The position numbers and the translations under genes are program-made. Below the pieces are notes generated by a model. It was not told the origin of the DNA, searched no databases, and worked only from the letters and a program-made list of their open reading frames with translations. A stretch of 64,000 nucleotides of DNA from CAVUPF01 sp963743285 (GTDB taxonomy: Bacteria; Actinomycetota; Thermoleophilia; Solirubrobacterales; 70-9), in NCBI GenBank assembly GCA_963743285.1, contig CAVUPF010000001.1:1-64000 (forward strand). The letters run 5' to 3'. Below, piece by piece: positions 27,334 to 36,494 of this stretch (its first letter is position 1; each line of letters begins with the position of its first letter).

Positions 27334-29409
27334 ATGCAGCAGAGCCCCCAGGACATCGACCAGCTCGCGATCAACACGATCCGCACGCTTTCGATCGACG
27401 CGATCCAGAAGGCCAACTCGGGGCACCCGGGGACGCCGATGGCGATGGCGCCGGTCGCCTACACGCTCTGGCAGCGCTTCCTGCGCTTCGACCCGGCCGA
27501 CCCGATCTGGCCCAACCGGGACCGCTTCGTGCTCTCGGCCGGGCATGCCTCGATGCTGCTCTACTCGCTGCTTCACCTCGCCGAGGTGCGGGCCGTCGAC
27601 CCCGAGTACGAGGTCGTCGGGGAGGCCGCCGTCAGCCTCGAGGACATCAAGAGCTTCCGCCAGCTCGACTCGCGCGCCCCCGGGCACCCCGAGTACCGCT
27701 GGACCTCCGGCGTGGAGGCGACGACCGGGCCGCTGGGGCAGGGCGTCGCCACCTCGGTCGGGATGGCGATCGCCTCCAAGTGGCAGGCCGCCCGCTTTAA
27801 CCGCCCCGGCGCTGTGCTCTTTGACTTCGACGTCTACGCGATTGCTGGCGACGGCTGCCTGATGGAGGGCGTCTCCGGCGAAGCCGCCTCGATCGCCGGC
27901 CACTTAAAGCTCGACAACCTCTGCTGGGTCTACGACAACAACCACATCACGATCGACGGCAAGACGCACCTGACCTACGACGACGACGTCGCCGCCCGCT
28001 TCATGGGCTACGGCTGGAACGTGACCCGGGTCGGCGACGCCAACGACACCGGGCTCTTGGCCAGGGCCTTTGAGGAGTTCAAGTCCGAGCCCGACCGCCC
28101 GACCCTGGTGATCGTCGACAGCCACATCGGCTGGGGGTCCCCGCACAAGCAGGACACCGCCGCCGCGCACGGCGAGCCGCTCGGCGTCGAGGAGGTACGT
28201 GAGACCAAGCGTGCCTATGGCTGGCCCGAGGACGCCCAGTTCCTCGTCCCCGCCGGGGTCAGGGAGCGCTTCGCCGAAGGGGTGGGCGCCCGGGGCGCCG
28301 CGGCCCACGTTGAGTGGGAGCAGACGCTCGCCGCCTATGCGGCAGGAAACGCTTCGCTCGCCGCCGAGATCGAGGCGATGCAGCGGCGCGAGCTGCCCGA
28401 CGGCTGGGACGCGGAGATCCCCCGCTTTGAGGCCGACGAGAAGGGGATCGCCACCCGCAAGGCCTCCAACAAGGTCGAGAACGCGATCGCCGCCCGCCTC
28501 CCCTGGCTGATCGCCGGTTCCGCCGACCTCACCGACTCGACCTCGGTGCGGCTCGACCTCGATGGCGCCGTCGACTTCGAGCCCGGCGAGCGCCAGGGGC
28601 GCCAGCTGCACTACGGGATCCGCGAGCACGAGGCGGCGGCGATCTCCAACGGGCTCTCGCTCTCCAAGCTGCGTGCGCTGTGGTCCACCTACCTCACCTT
28701 CTCCGATTACGCGCGGCCGGCGATCCGGCTCTCGGCGCTGATGGAGCTGCCGGTGATCCACGTCTTCACCCACGACTCGATCGGGCTGGGCGAGGACGGG
28801 CCGACCCACCAGCCGGTCGAGCAGCTCGCTTCGCTGCGGGCGGTGCCCGGCCTCGACGTGATCCGCCCCGCCGACGCCAACGAGGTCGTCGAGGCCTGGC
28901 GGGTGGCGATCGATCGCGCCCACCAGCCGGTGGCGCTGGTCCTCACCCGCCAGGACGTGCCGGTGCTCGACCGCTCCCGCTACGCCTCGGCCGCGGGTCT
29001 GCGCCGCGGCGGCTACGTGCTCGCCGATGCGGTGGGCGGCGAGCCGGAGCTGATCCTGATCGCGACCGGCAGCGAGGTGGCGCTCGCCCTCGCCGCCCAC
29101 GAGGAGCTGAGCGCCGAAGGCATTCGCTCGCGCGTCGTCAGCCTGCCCTGCTGGGAGCTGTTCGACCGCCAGGAGCAGGCCTATCGCGACGCGGTGCTGC
29201 TGCCCGGCATCAGCGCCCGCGTCTCGGTCGAGGAGGCCTCGACCCTCGGCTGGGACCGCTACGTCGGGCTCGACGGCGAGACGGTCGGGATGCACACCTT
29301 CGGCAGCTCGGCGCCGCTCAAGGACCTGCAGAGCAAGTTCGGCTTCACGCCGGACAGGGTCGCCGAGGCGGCGCGCAAGGCGCTCGCCCGAGCGACCGGA
29401 GATTCGTAA
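27334..29409 (+). CDS. tkt: Transketolase
   Basis: 691 residues from the ATG at 27334, giving the usual SPQDIDQLAINTIRTLSIDA start; an in-frame ATG at 27304 would add ten residues. KANSGHPGTPMAMAPVAYTL, GPLGQGVATSVGMAIASKW and GDGCLMEGVSGEAASIAGHL form the thiamine-diphosphate domain, and FTHDSIGLGEDGPTHQPVEQ is the Pyr-domain signature. It moves two-carbon units between sugar phosphates. It leads the tkt-tal-pgi run, with tal 20 bases downstream. Confidence 0.93.
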   Translation: MQQSPQDIDQLAINTIRTLSIDAIQKANSGHPGTPMAMAPVAYTLWQRFLRFDPADPIWPNRDRFVLSAGHASMLLYSLLHLAEVRAVDPEYEVVGEAAVSLEDIKSFRQLDSRAPGHPEYRWTSGVEATTGPLGQGVATSVGMAIASKWQAARFNRPGAVLFDFDVYAIAGDGCLMEGVSGEAASIAGHLKLDNLCWVYDNNHITIDGKTHLTYDDDVAARFMGYGWNVTRVGDANDTGLLARAFEEFKSEPDRPTLVIVDSHIGWGSPHKQDTAAAHGEPLGVEEVRETKRAYGWPEDAQFLVPAGVRERFAEGVGARGAAAHVEWEQTLAAYAAGNASLAAEIEAMQRRELPDGWDAEIPRFEADEKGIATRKASNKVENAIAARLPWLIAGSADLTDSTSVRLDLDGAVDFEPGERQGRQLHYGIREHEAAAISNGLSLSKLRALWSTYLTFSDYARPAIRLSALMELPVIHVFTHDSIGLGEDGPTHQPVEQLASLRAVPGLDVIRPADANEVVEAWRVAIDRAHQPVALVLTRQDVPVLDRSRYASAAGLRRGGYVLADAVGGEPELILIATGSEVALALAAHEELSAEGIRSRVVSLPCWELFDRQEQAYRDAVLLPGISARVSVEEASTLGWDRYVGLDGETVGMHTFGSSAPLKDLQSKFGFTPDRVAEAARKALARATGDS

Positions 29410-29428
29410 ACGACTCGAAAGGAGCGCC

Positions 29429-30511
29429 GTGAAACCGACCGCACAGCTGCACGAGATCGGCCAAAGCCTCTGGCTGGACAACATCACCCGCACGATGCTC
29501 GCCGACGGCACCCTGCGCCGCTACATCGAGGAGCTCTCGATCACCGGGCTGACCTCGAACCCGACCATCTTCGACAAGGCGATCTCCGCCGGCGAGGCCT
29601 ACGACGAGCAGATCGCCCGCGAGGGGCCCGGCGCCGGCTCGACCGAGGACCTCTTCTTCGGCCTGGCGATCGCCGACCTGCGCGAGGCCGCCGACCTCTT
29701 CGCCGCCGTGCATGAGCGCAGCGACGGCGTCGACGGCTTCGTCTCGCTCGAGGTCTCCCCGCTGCTGGCCGACGACGCCGCGGCGACGATCAAGCAGGCC
29801 GCCCAGCTGCACGCCAGGGCCGAGCGCGACAACCTCTTCATCAAGATCCCCGGCACCGAGTCGGGGCTTACCGCGATCGAGGAGTCGATTTTCGCCGGCA
29901 TCCCGGTCAACGTGACACTGCTCTTCTCCGCCGAGCAATACAGCGCCGCCGCGGCGGCCTACCTGCGCGGCATCGAGCGCCGGATCGAGGCCGGCCTCGA
30001 TCCCAACGTCGCCTCAGTCGCCTCGCTGTTCATCAGCCGCTGGGACGCCGCCGTCGCCGAGCAGGCGCCCGAGGAGCTGCGCAACCGGCTTGGGGTCGCG
30101 GTCGCCTTCCGCGCCTTCGCCGCCTACCACGAGCTGCTTGACTCCGAGCGCTCAAAGCGGCTGCTCAACGGGGGGGCCCGGCCGCAGCGGCTGCTCTGGG
30201 CCAGCACCGGCACCAAGGACCCCGACGCCTCCGATGTCCTCTACGTCGAGGCGCTGGCCGCGCCGCTGACCGTCAACACGATGCCCGAGACGACGCTGCT
30301 CGCCTTCGCCGAGCACGGAACGGTGGGCGACCTCGTCCCCGCCGACGGCGGCGAGGCGGACCGCGTCCTGGCGCGCTTTGAGGCGGCCGGGATCGGGGTC
30401 AAGGCGCTTGCCGCCCGCCTCCAGGAGGAGGGCAAGCGGAGCTTCGTCGACTCCTGGTCGGAGCTGCTGAGCACGATCGAGGCCCAGCTCTCAGAACCGC
30501 AGCGCTCATGA
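29429..30511 (+). CDS. tal: Transaldolase
   Basis: 360 residues from a GTG at 29429 behind AAAGGAG. GLTSNPTIFDKAI is the class signature, and the Schiff-base Lys is K139 in NLFIKIPGTESG. ISRWDAAV and LLWASTGTKDPDASDVLYVE are further conserved barrel segments. This is the actinobacterial TalAB-type of about 360-370 residues. It ends in an ATGA overlap with pgi, so the two are coupled. Confidence 0.93.
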   Translation: MKPTAQLHEIGQSLWLDNITRTMLADGTLRRYIEELSITGLTSNPTIFDKAISAGEAYDEQIAREGPGAGSTEDLFFGLAIADLREAADLFAAVHERSDGVDGFVSLEVSPLLADDAAATIKQAAQLHARAERDNLFIKIPGTESGLTAIEESIFAGIPVNVTLLFSAEQYSAAAAAYLRGIERRIEAGLDPNVASVASLFISRWDAAVAEQAPEELRNRLGVAVAFRAFAAYHELLDSERSKRLLNGGARPQRLLWASTGTKDPDASDVLYVEALAAPLTVNTMPETTLLAFAEHGTVGDLVPADGGEADRVLARFEAAGIGVKALAARLQEEGKRSFVDSWSELLSTIEAQLSEPQRS

Positions 30512-32140
30512 CGGCGCTGCGCGAGCGCCCTGCCTGGCAGGACCTCGAGCGCCACTTCTCCCAGCTCCGCGACACCCACCTGCGCGAGCTCTTCGCCGCC
30601 GACCCGGCGCGCGGTGAGCGGCTGATCGCCGAGGCCGCCGGCCTGTACCTCGATTTCTCCAAGAACCGGGTCACCGACGAGACGATGATGCTGCTGGGCC
30701 GCCTCGCCCTGGAGTGCGGGGTGCCCGAGCGCCGCGAGGCGATGTTCGCGGGCGAGCGGATCAACGTCTCTGAGAACCGCCCGGTCCTGCACGTGGCGCT
30801 GCGGATGCCGCGCAACCGCTCGCTGCTCCTCGACGGGGTCGACGTCGTCAAGCAGGTCCACGAGGTCCTGCGACCGGATGGGCGTCTTCGCCGAGCGGGT
30901 TCGCTCCGGCGAGTGGAGAGGCCACAGCGGTCGTCCGATCCGCAACGTCGTCAACGTCGGCATCGGCGGCTCCGACCTCGGCCCGGCGATGGCCTATGAG
31001 GCCCTGCGCCACTACAGCCGCCGCGAGATGACCTTCCGCTTCGTCTCCAACGTCGACGGCACCGACTTCGCCGAGTCGACCCGCGACCTCGATCCCGCCG
31101 AGACGCTCTTCGTGATCTCCTCAAAGACCTTCACCACTCTGGAGACGATGACCAATGCCCGCACCGCCCGCGAGTGGCTGCTCGCCGGCCTGGGAGGCGA
31201 GGAGGCCGCGGTCGCCAAGCACTTCGTCGCCGTCTCGACCAACGCCGAGCAGGTCGGCGAGTTCGGCATCGACACCGCGAACATGTTCGGCTTCTGGGAG
31301 TGGGTGGGGGGCCGCTACTCGATGGACTCGGCGATCGGCCTCTCGACGATGCTGGCGATCGGCCCCGCCCGCTTCGCCGAGATGCTGGCCGGCTTTCACG
31401 CGCTCGACGAGCATTTCCGCGAGGCGCCGTTGGCAGCCAACCTGCCGGTCTTGCTCGGCCTGCTGGCCGTCTGGTACGGCGACTTCTTCGGCGCCCAGAC
31501 CGTCGCCGTCCTGCCCTACGATCAGTACCTACACCGCTTCCCCGCCTACCTCCAGCAGCTGACCATGGAGTCCAACGGAAAGCACGTCGGCCTCGACGGT
31601 GCCCGGGTCGATTACCAGACCGGCGCCATCCACTGGGGCGAGCCGGGGACCAACGGACAGCACTCCTTCTACCAGCTGATCCACCAGGGGACCGAGCTCA
31701 TCCCCTGCGATTTCATCGGCTTCATGAACACCCTCAACCCGCTCGGCAACCACCACGATCTCCTGATGGCCAACGTCTTCGCCCAGACCGAGGCGCTCGC
31801 CTTCGGCAAGAGCGCCGCGGCGGTGCGCGAGGAGGGGACTCCGGAGGAGCTGGTCGCCCACCGCAGCTTCGAGGGCAACCGGCCGACCAACACGATCCTC
31901 GCCGAGCGGCTCGACCCCGAGACGCTGGGCTCGCTGATCGCCCTGTACGAGCACAGCGTCTTCACCCAGGGGGCGATCTGGGGGATCGACTCCTTTGACC
32001 AGTGGGGGGTCGAGCTGGGCAAGGCGCTGGCCCTGCGGATCGTCCCCGAGCTGGTCGCCGGTCGCGAGCCGAAGCTGCGCCACGACAGCTCGACCAACGC
32101 GCTGATCCGCCGCTACCGCCGGGCGAGGCGCGAGGAGTAG
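30508..32140 (+). pseudogene. pgi: Glucose-6-phosphate isomerase with a single frameshift
   Basis: From the ATG at 30508 the first 120 codons read as Pgi (LDFSKNRVTDETMMLLG, ALRMPRNRS). Near 30870, in CTGCGACCGGATG, one base appears to be missing. The next frame continues DRMGVFAERVRSGEWRGHSG and is intact to 32140, with VVNVGIGGSDLGPAMAYEAL, SKTFTTLETMTNA, FWEWVGGRYS and the GVELGKALA signature. It interconverts glucose and fructose 6-phosphate. As the only pgi seen here, in an otherwise healthy tkt-tal-pgi operon, it is more likely an assembly error than a dead gene. Confidence 0.85.
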
Positions 32141-32142
32141 GA

Positions 32143-33540
32143 GTGGCGGCGCTCGACCCGCTTCCCCTGGCGGCGTCGGCGTCGAACTTGCTCGCGGCGC
32201 GCGAGCAGATGGCCTTCACGCTCGGCTTTCATATCGTCCTCTCCTGTCTCGGCGTCGCCCTGCCGGCGACGATCCTGATCGCCAACTACCTGGGGCTGAA
32301 GCGGGGCGACGCCGAGGCGATGGAGCTGGCGCGGCGCTGGTCCAAAGCGATGGCGCTGACCTTCGCGGTCGGCGCCGTCACCGGTACCGTGCTCACCTTC
32401 GAGTTCGGGCTGCTCTGGCCGCGCTTCATGGACCGCTTCGGCGCCGCTTTCGGCATCGCCTTCGCGATCGAGGGCCTCTTCTTCTTCACCGAGGCGATCT
32501 TCCTCGCGATCTATATCTACGGCTGGAAGCGGCTCAGCGGTTGGGCCCACTTCTGGTCGGGGGTGCCGATGGTGATCACCGGGATCGGCGGCGCCTTCTC
32601 GGTCGTCGCCGCCAACGCCTGGATGAACCAGCCGCAGGGCTTCACCCTTAACGCCGCCGGCAAGGTGGCGAGCACCGAACCGGTGAAGATCCTGCTCAAT
32701 CCGGCGACCGCCTACGAGGTCCCGCACATGATCCTCGCCGCCTACATCGTGGTCGGCTTCCTGGTCGCCTCGATCTATGCCACCGGGATGCTGAAAGGGC
32801 GCCGCGACCGCCTCCACCGGCTCGGCCTGCTGATCCCCCTGACGATCGGGCTGATCGCCTCGCCGCTGCAGTTCCTGGTCGGCGACACCGCCGCCCGCGA
32901 AGTCGCCAACAATCAGCCGGCGAAGTTCGCCGGCATGGAGTGCATCCAGAAGACCGGCACCGACCAGACCGAGTACCTTGGCGGCATCTGCACCGCCAGC
33001 GGCGTCAAGGGGGGGATCGGGATCCCCGGGCTCGACTCCTTCCTGGTCGGCTTCAGCACCAACACAAAGGTCACCGGGCTGAGCTCGATCGCCGCCAATG
33101 ACCGGCCCCCCGCGAACACCCTGCTGCACCTCTCCTTCGACACGATGGTCGGGATCTGCTCGCTGTTCATCGCGCTCGGCATCTGGTTCGCCTACGTCTG
33201 GTGGCGGCGCCGCGACATCCCCAAGACGGCCTGGTTCCTGCGCGCCGTGGCGGTCTCGGGGGCGGCGGCGGTGCTCGCCTTGTGGTGCGGTTGGATCGTC
33301 ACCGAGGTCGGCCGCCAGCCCTGGATCGTCGAGGGCTACATGCGCACTGCGGAAGCGGTGACCCCGGCCCACGGGCTCTGGTTCAGCTTCGGCGCGGTGC
33401 TGCTCCTCTACGCGGCGATCGGGACGGTCGCGATCCTTATCCTGCGCTCGATGTCAAGGCGCTGGCGCGAGGGCGGTGAGGAGCCCGAGGGCGGTACGCC
33501 CTACGCGCCGCCCGAAGCCCTCCCGGAGGCGGGCTCGTGA
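32143..33540 (+). CDS. cydA: Cytochrome bd ubiquinol oxidase subunit I
   Basis: 465 residues from a GTG at 32143 behind AGGAG, two bases after the pgi stop. H30 in FTLGFHIVLS is a heme ligand, the Glu of IEGLFFFTEAIFLAIYIYGW lies on the proton/heme path, the His in AYEVPHMILAAY is a second ligand and GRQPW is the quinol-side signature. The Q loop is short. Nine hydrophobic helices are expected. With CydB it forms the high-affinity terminal oxidase in the membrane. The cysteine pair in MECIQKTG and GICTASG lies in the extracytoplasmic loop. Confidence 0.93.
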   Translation: MAALDPLPLAASASNLLAAREQMAFTLGFHIVLSCLGVALPATILIANYLGLKRGDAEAMELARRWSKAMALTFAVGAVTGTVLTFEFGLLWPRFMDRFGAAFGIAFAIEGLFFFTEAIFLAIYIYGWKRLSGWAHFWSGVPMVITGIGGAFSVVAANAWMNQPQGFTLNAAGKVASTEPVKILLNPATAYEVPHMILAAYIVVGFLVASIYATGMLKGRRDRLHRLGLLIPLTIGLIASPLQFLVGDTAAREVANNQPAKFAGMECIQKTGTDQTEYLGGICTASGVKGGIGIPGLDSFLVGFSTNTKVTGLSSIAANDRPPANTLLHLSFDTMVGICSLFIALGIWFAYVWWRRRDIPKTAWFLRAVAVSGAAAVLALWCGWIVTEVGRQPWIVEGYMRTAEAVTPAHGLWFSFGAVLLLYAAIGTVAILILRSMSRRWREGGEEPEGGTPYAPPEALPEAGS

Positions 33541-34541
33541 GTCGGGCGGACCTCGCGGCCGGGATCCTCTGGGTCGGGGCGACCTTCTACGCGCTCTTCG
33601 GCGGCGCCGACTTCGGCGGCGGCCTCTGGGACCTCCTCGCGGGCGGCGCCGAGCGGGGCGAGCGGCCGCGGGCCCTGATCCAGCGCTCGCTCACCCCCGT
33701 CTGGGAGGCGAACCACGTCTGGCTGATCTTCATCCTCGTCGTCCTTTGGACCGCCTTCCCGCCCGCCTTCAGCGCGGTGATGACGACGCTGTACGTGCCG
33801 CTGGCCCTGGCCGCGGTGGGGATCGTCCTGCGCGGCTCGGGGTTCGCCTTTCGCAAGTCGATCGAGGGCCTCTCGGCGCGGCGGGCGGCGGGCGCCACCT
33901 TTGCCCTCTCCTCTGTGCTCACCCCCTTCTTCATGGGCACGGTGGCCGGGGCGATCGCTGCCGGCAACGTCCCGGCGAGCGGCGACGGCAGCGCCTTCTC
34001 CAGCTGGATTGCGCCGCTGCCGCTGCTGACCGGCGCGATGTTCGTCGCCACCGGGGCCTACCTCTCCGCGGTCTTCCTGGTCGGCGATGCCCGCCGCGCC
34101 GGGGAAGCGGACCTCGAGCGCTACTTCGTGGGGCGGGCGCTGGCGGCGGCCCTGCTCGCCGGGGTCGCGGCCGCCGCCGGATTGGTCGAGCTCCACTCCG
34201 AAGCGCGTTACATCTTTGACCGGCTCACCGCTCAGGGCCTGCCGCTCCTCATCCTCTCGGCCCTCTGTGGGGTCGGGCTGCTGATCGCCCTGCAGCGGGG
34301 CGGTCGCAGGCCGCTGCGCCCGCTCGCCGGTGGGGCGGTGATCGCCGTGATCTGGGGCTGGGGCATCGCCCAGTTCCCGTACCTGCTGCCAACCAGCCTC
34401 AAGATCGGCGCAGCCGCCGCGCCGAGCTCGACCCTGGACGTGATCTTCATCGTCTTCGGGTTTGCCGCAGTCCTCGTCCTGCCGTCGCTCGGCTTCCTCT
34501 ACACGCTCAGCCAGCGCGACCTGCTCGAGGGGGAGCATTGA
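33537..34541 (+). CDS. cydB: Cytochrome bd ubiquinol oxidase subunit II
   Basis: 334 residues from a GTG overlapping the cydA stop by four bases (GTGA). LWVGATFYALFGGADFGGGL, SLTPVWEANHVWLIFILVVL and FRKSIEGL are CydB family blocks, and eight or more membrane helices can be counted. It pairs with CydA. No cydC or cydD assembly transporter is seen in the window. Confidence 0.93.
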   Translation: MSRADLAAGILWVGATFYALFGGADFGGGLWDLLAGGAERGERPRALIQRSLTPVWEANHVWLIFILVVLWTAFPPAFSAVMTTLYVPLALAAVGIVLRGSGFAFRKSIEGLSARRAAGATFALSSVLTPFFMGTVAGAIAAGNVPASGDGSAFSSWIAPLPLLTGAMFVATGAYLSAVFLVGDARRAGEADLERYFVGRALAAALLAGVAAAAGLVELHSEARYIFDRLTAQGLPLLILSALCGVGLLIALQRGGRRPLRPLAGGAVIAVIWGWGIAQFPYLLPTSLKIGAAAAPSSTLDVIFIVFGFAAVLVLPSLGFLYTLSQRDLLEGEH

Positions 34542-35203
34542 TCGAGTCCGTCCTCTTCGACATCGACGGCACGCTGATCAGCACCGGCGGCGCCGGCGCC
34601 CTCGCCTGGCGACGCGCCTTCGAGGCACTCCACGGAACGCCGCTCGACATCCGCGAGGTGACCGAGTCGGGGATGACCGACCCCGAGGTCGGCCGCGTCG
34701 CCCTGCGCAACATCCTCGGCCGCGACCCCGACCGCCGCGAGCTGGCCGCCGCGATGGGCCATTACCTGCGCCACCTCTCCGCCGCAATCGATGAGGGCGA
34801 CAGCTACCGGGTGATGCCGGGGATCGAGGCGCTGCTCGAGCGCCTCGTCGACGCCGGCCACCTGCTCGGCCTGACCACCGGCAACGTCGAGGCGGCCGCC
34901 CACATCAAGCTCGCCCGGGCCGGCCTCAACCGCTTCTTCTCCTTCGGCGGCTATGGCTCGGACTCCAAGGAGCGCACCGAGCTGACCCGCCGCGCCCTGC
35001 AGCGGGGCCACCTGGTCTCCGGCGGGGTGCTCGCCGAGGGCGCCAGCATCGCGGTGGGCGACACCCCCCGCGACGTGGCCGCCGGGCACGGCGCCGGGAT
35101 CGAAGTGGTCGGCGTCGCCACCGGAAACTTCAGCGTCGAGCAGCTCCGCGAGGCGGGCGCCGATCACGTCGTGGCGACGGTCGAGGAGGGCTTCCCGATC
35201 TAA
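34538..35203 (+). CDS. HAD-family phosphatase (Gph-like)
   Basis: 221 residues from a TTG at 34538 that overlaps the cydB stop, behind GAGGGGGAG. FDIDGTL (D8 and D10) is HAD motif I, GLTTGNVE motif II, and SIAVGDTPRDVAAGHGAGIE motif IV. The helical cap lies between residues 20 and 90. It is probably a phosphoglycolate- or sugar-phosphate phosphatase. Its stop interlocks with that of the convergent cfa gene in CTAA (35200-35203). Confidence 0.85.
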   Translation: MIESVLFDIDGTLISTGGAGALAWRRAFEALHGTPLDIREVTESGMTDPEVGRVALRNILGRDPDRRELAAAMGHYLRHLSAAIDEGDSYRVMPGIEALLERLVDAGHLLGLTTGNVEAAAHIKLARAGLNRFFSFGGYGSDSKERTELTRRALQRGHLVSGGVLAEGASIAVGDTPRDVAAGHGAGIEVVGVATGNFSVEQLREAGADHVVATVEEGFPI

Positions 35204-36405
35204 GCAAGCGTGCAGCGCGCCTGGTAGATCGAGGTGAAGTCGGACTCAAAGCCGTTGCGCGCGGCGCGCAGGTAGAGGCGCCAGACCCGGACTCGCTCCG
35301 GGCCGGCGAGCTGGATGGCCCGGTCGAGGTTCTCATCGAGGCGGCGGGCCCAGTGGCGCAGCGTCTCGGCGTAGTCGGCGCCGAACTCCTCGACGTGGCG
35401 GGTGATGAAGCCGGCCCGCTCCAGCGCCAGCAGCACCCGCGAGAGGTGGAGCGGATCGGCGTCGGGGAAGACGTAGCGCTCCGAGAAGGGGCCGGCGTCG
35501 GGGTCGGTGTGGCGCAGGCGGGCGATGCCGTGGTTGAGCAGCCGCCCGCCCGGCTCCAGGAGCCCGGCCAGGGTGCGCGCGTAGACGTCGATCTGCTCGG
35601 CGCCGACGTGCTCGACCATGCCGATGCTGGCGATCGCGTCGAAGCGCTCGCCAGCCAGGTCGCGGTAGTCCATGACGCGGATCTCGACCCGGTCACCGAC
35701 CCCGGCCTCCGCCGCCCGCTGGCGCGCTTTCTCGGCCTGCGGCGGGGAGAGGGTGATGCCGAGGACCCGCGCGCCGTGGCGAGTCGCCGCCCAGAGCGGG
35801 AAGCTGCCCCAGCCGCAGCCGACGTCGAGGACCCGCTCGCCCTCCTGCAGGGCCAGCTTGCGGCAGACTATCTCGAGCTTCTCCTCCTGAGCCGCCTCTA
35901 GGCTCTGCGCCCCGCGCGAGAAGACCGCACAGCTGTAGGTCATCGAGTCGTCGAGGAAGAGGGAGAAGAACTCGTTTGAGACGTCATAGTGGTGGCGGAC
36001 GGCGCGGGCGTCGCGCTCCTTGGTGTGGCGGTGGCCACTGGGGCGCAGCTCGGAGGCCGGGCGGCGCGGCGGCCGGGTGATCCCGGCGGCGCGCACCGCC
36101 CCCAGCAGCAGCCTCGTCTTGTCCTCTCGCTGCAGCGCCGGCGGCTTCCAGCTGTGCAGCAGCGCGATCACCGCGTCGATGTCGTCGACCTCGATGTCGC
36201 CGCTGACGTAGGCGCGGCCGAGGCCGAGCTGTCCCGGCGCCCGCAGCAGGTGGGCGGCGGCGCGCGGCGAGCGGACATAGAAGGTAGGACCGTCCTCGGA
36301 GCTGGCCGGCAGCTGCGTCCCGTCCCAGAACTCGACCGTAAATGGGCGCTCCGGGATCCGCTTCTCGATCTCGCGCCGTAACGGCGCGGTGCTTGCGAAT
36401 GGCAT
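35200..36405 (-). CDS. cfa: Cyclopropane-fatty-acyl-phospholipid synthase
   Basis: 401 residues from the ATG at 36405, chosen because upstream sequence is not protein-like. The N-terminal domain (RRPASELRPSGH and before) leads to AVRHHYDVSNEFFSLFLDDS, a family hallmark. VLDVGCGWGSFPLWAATRHG is the SAM-binding loop and IASIGMVEHVGAEQIDVYA holds the active-site Glu-His. It adds a methylene from SAM across a cis double bond of membrane lipids. It is divergent from a desaturase that would make those double bonds. Confidence 0.9.
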   Translation of the reverse strand: MPFASTAPLRREIEKRIPERPFTVEFWDGTQLPASSEDGPTFYVRSPRAAAHLLRAPGQLGLGRAYVSGDIEVDDIDAVIALLHSWKPPALQREDKTRLLLGAVRAAGITRPPRRPASELRPSGHRHTKERDARAVRHHYDVSNEFFSLFLDDSMTYSCAVFSRGAQSLEAAQEEKLEIVCRKLALQEGERVLDVGCGWGSFPLWAATRHGARVLGITLSPPQAEKARQRAAEAGVGDRVEIRVMDYRDLAGERFDAIASIGMVEHVGAEQIDVYARTLAGLLEPGGRLLNHGIARLRHTDPDAGPFSERYVFPDADPLHLSRVLLALERAGFITRHVEEFGADYAETLRHWARRLDENLDRAIQLAGPERVRVWRLYLRAARNGFESDFTSIYQARCTLA

Positions 36406-36429
36406 CGCGTGGACCCTACAAATTCGTGA

Positions 36430-36450
36430 GCCCGGGCCGCCGGCCCGGGC
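36430..36450. promoter_or_regulatory. Perfect GC hairpin in the cfa/desaturase divergent region
   Basis: GCCCGGGCC and GGCCCGGGC are perfect nine-base arms around a GCC loop. The element lies 24 bases from the cfa start and 44 from the desaturase start. It could be an operator for a dimeric regulator or a 5' leader hairpin. Confidence 0.45.
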
Positions 36451-36494
36451 ATCGGAGGCCTTTCCGGTGGCCTTCAGTCGTATCATCGCCAGGC

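Noticed and set aside
27904..29511. 535-codon open frame antisense to tkt
   Set aside because: tkt is clearly the real gene. The antisense frame has no motif and exists because of high GC at third positions.
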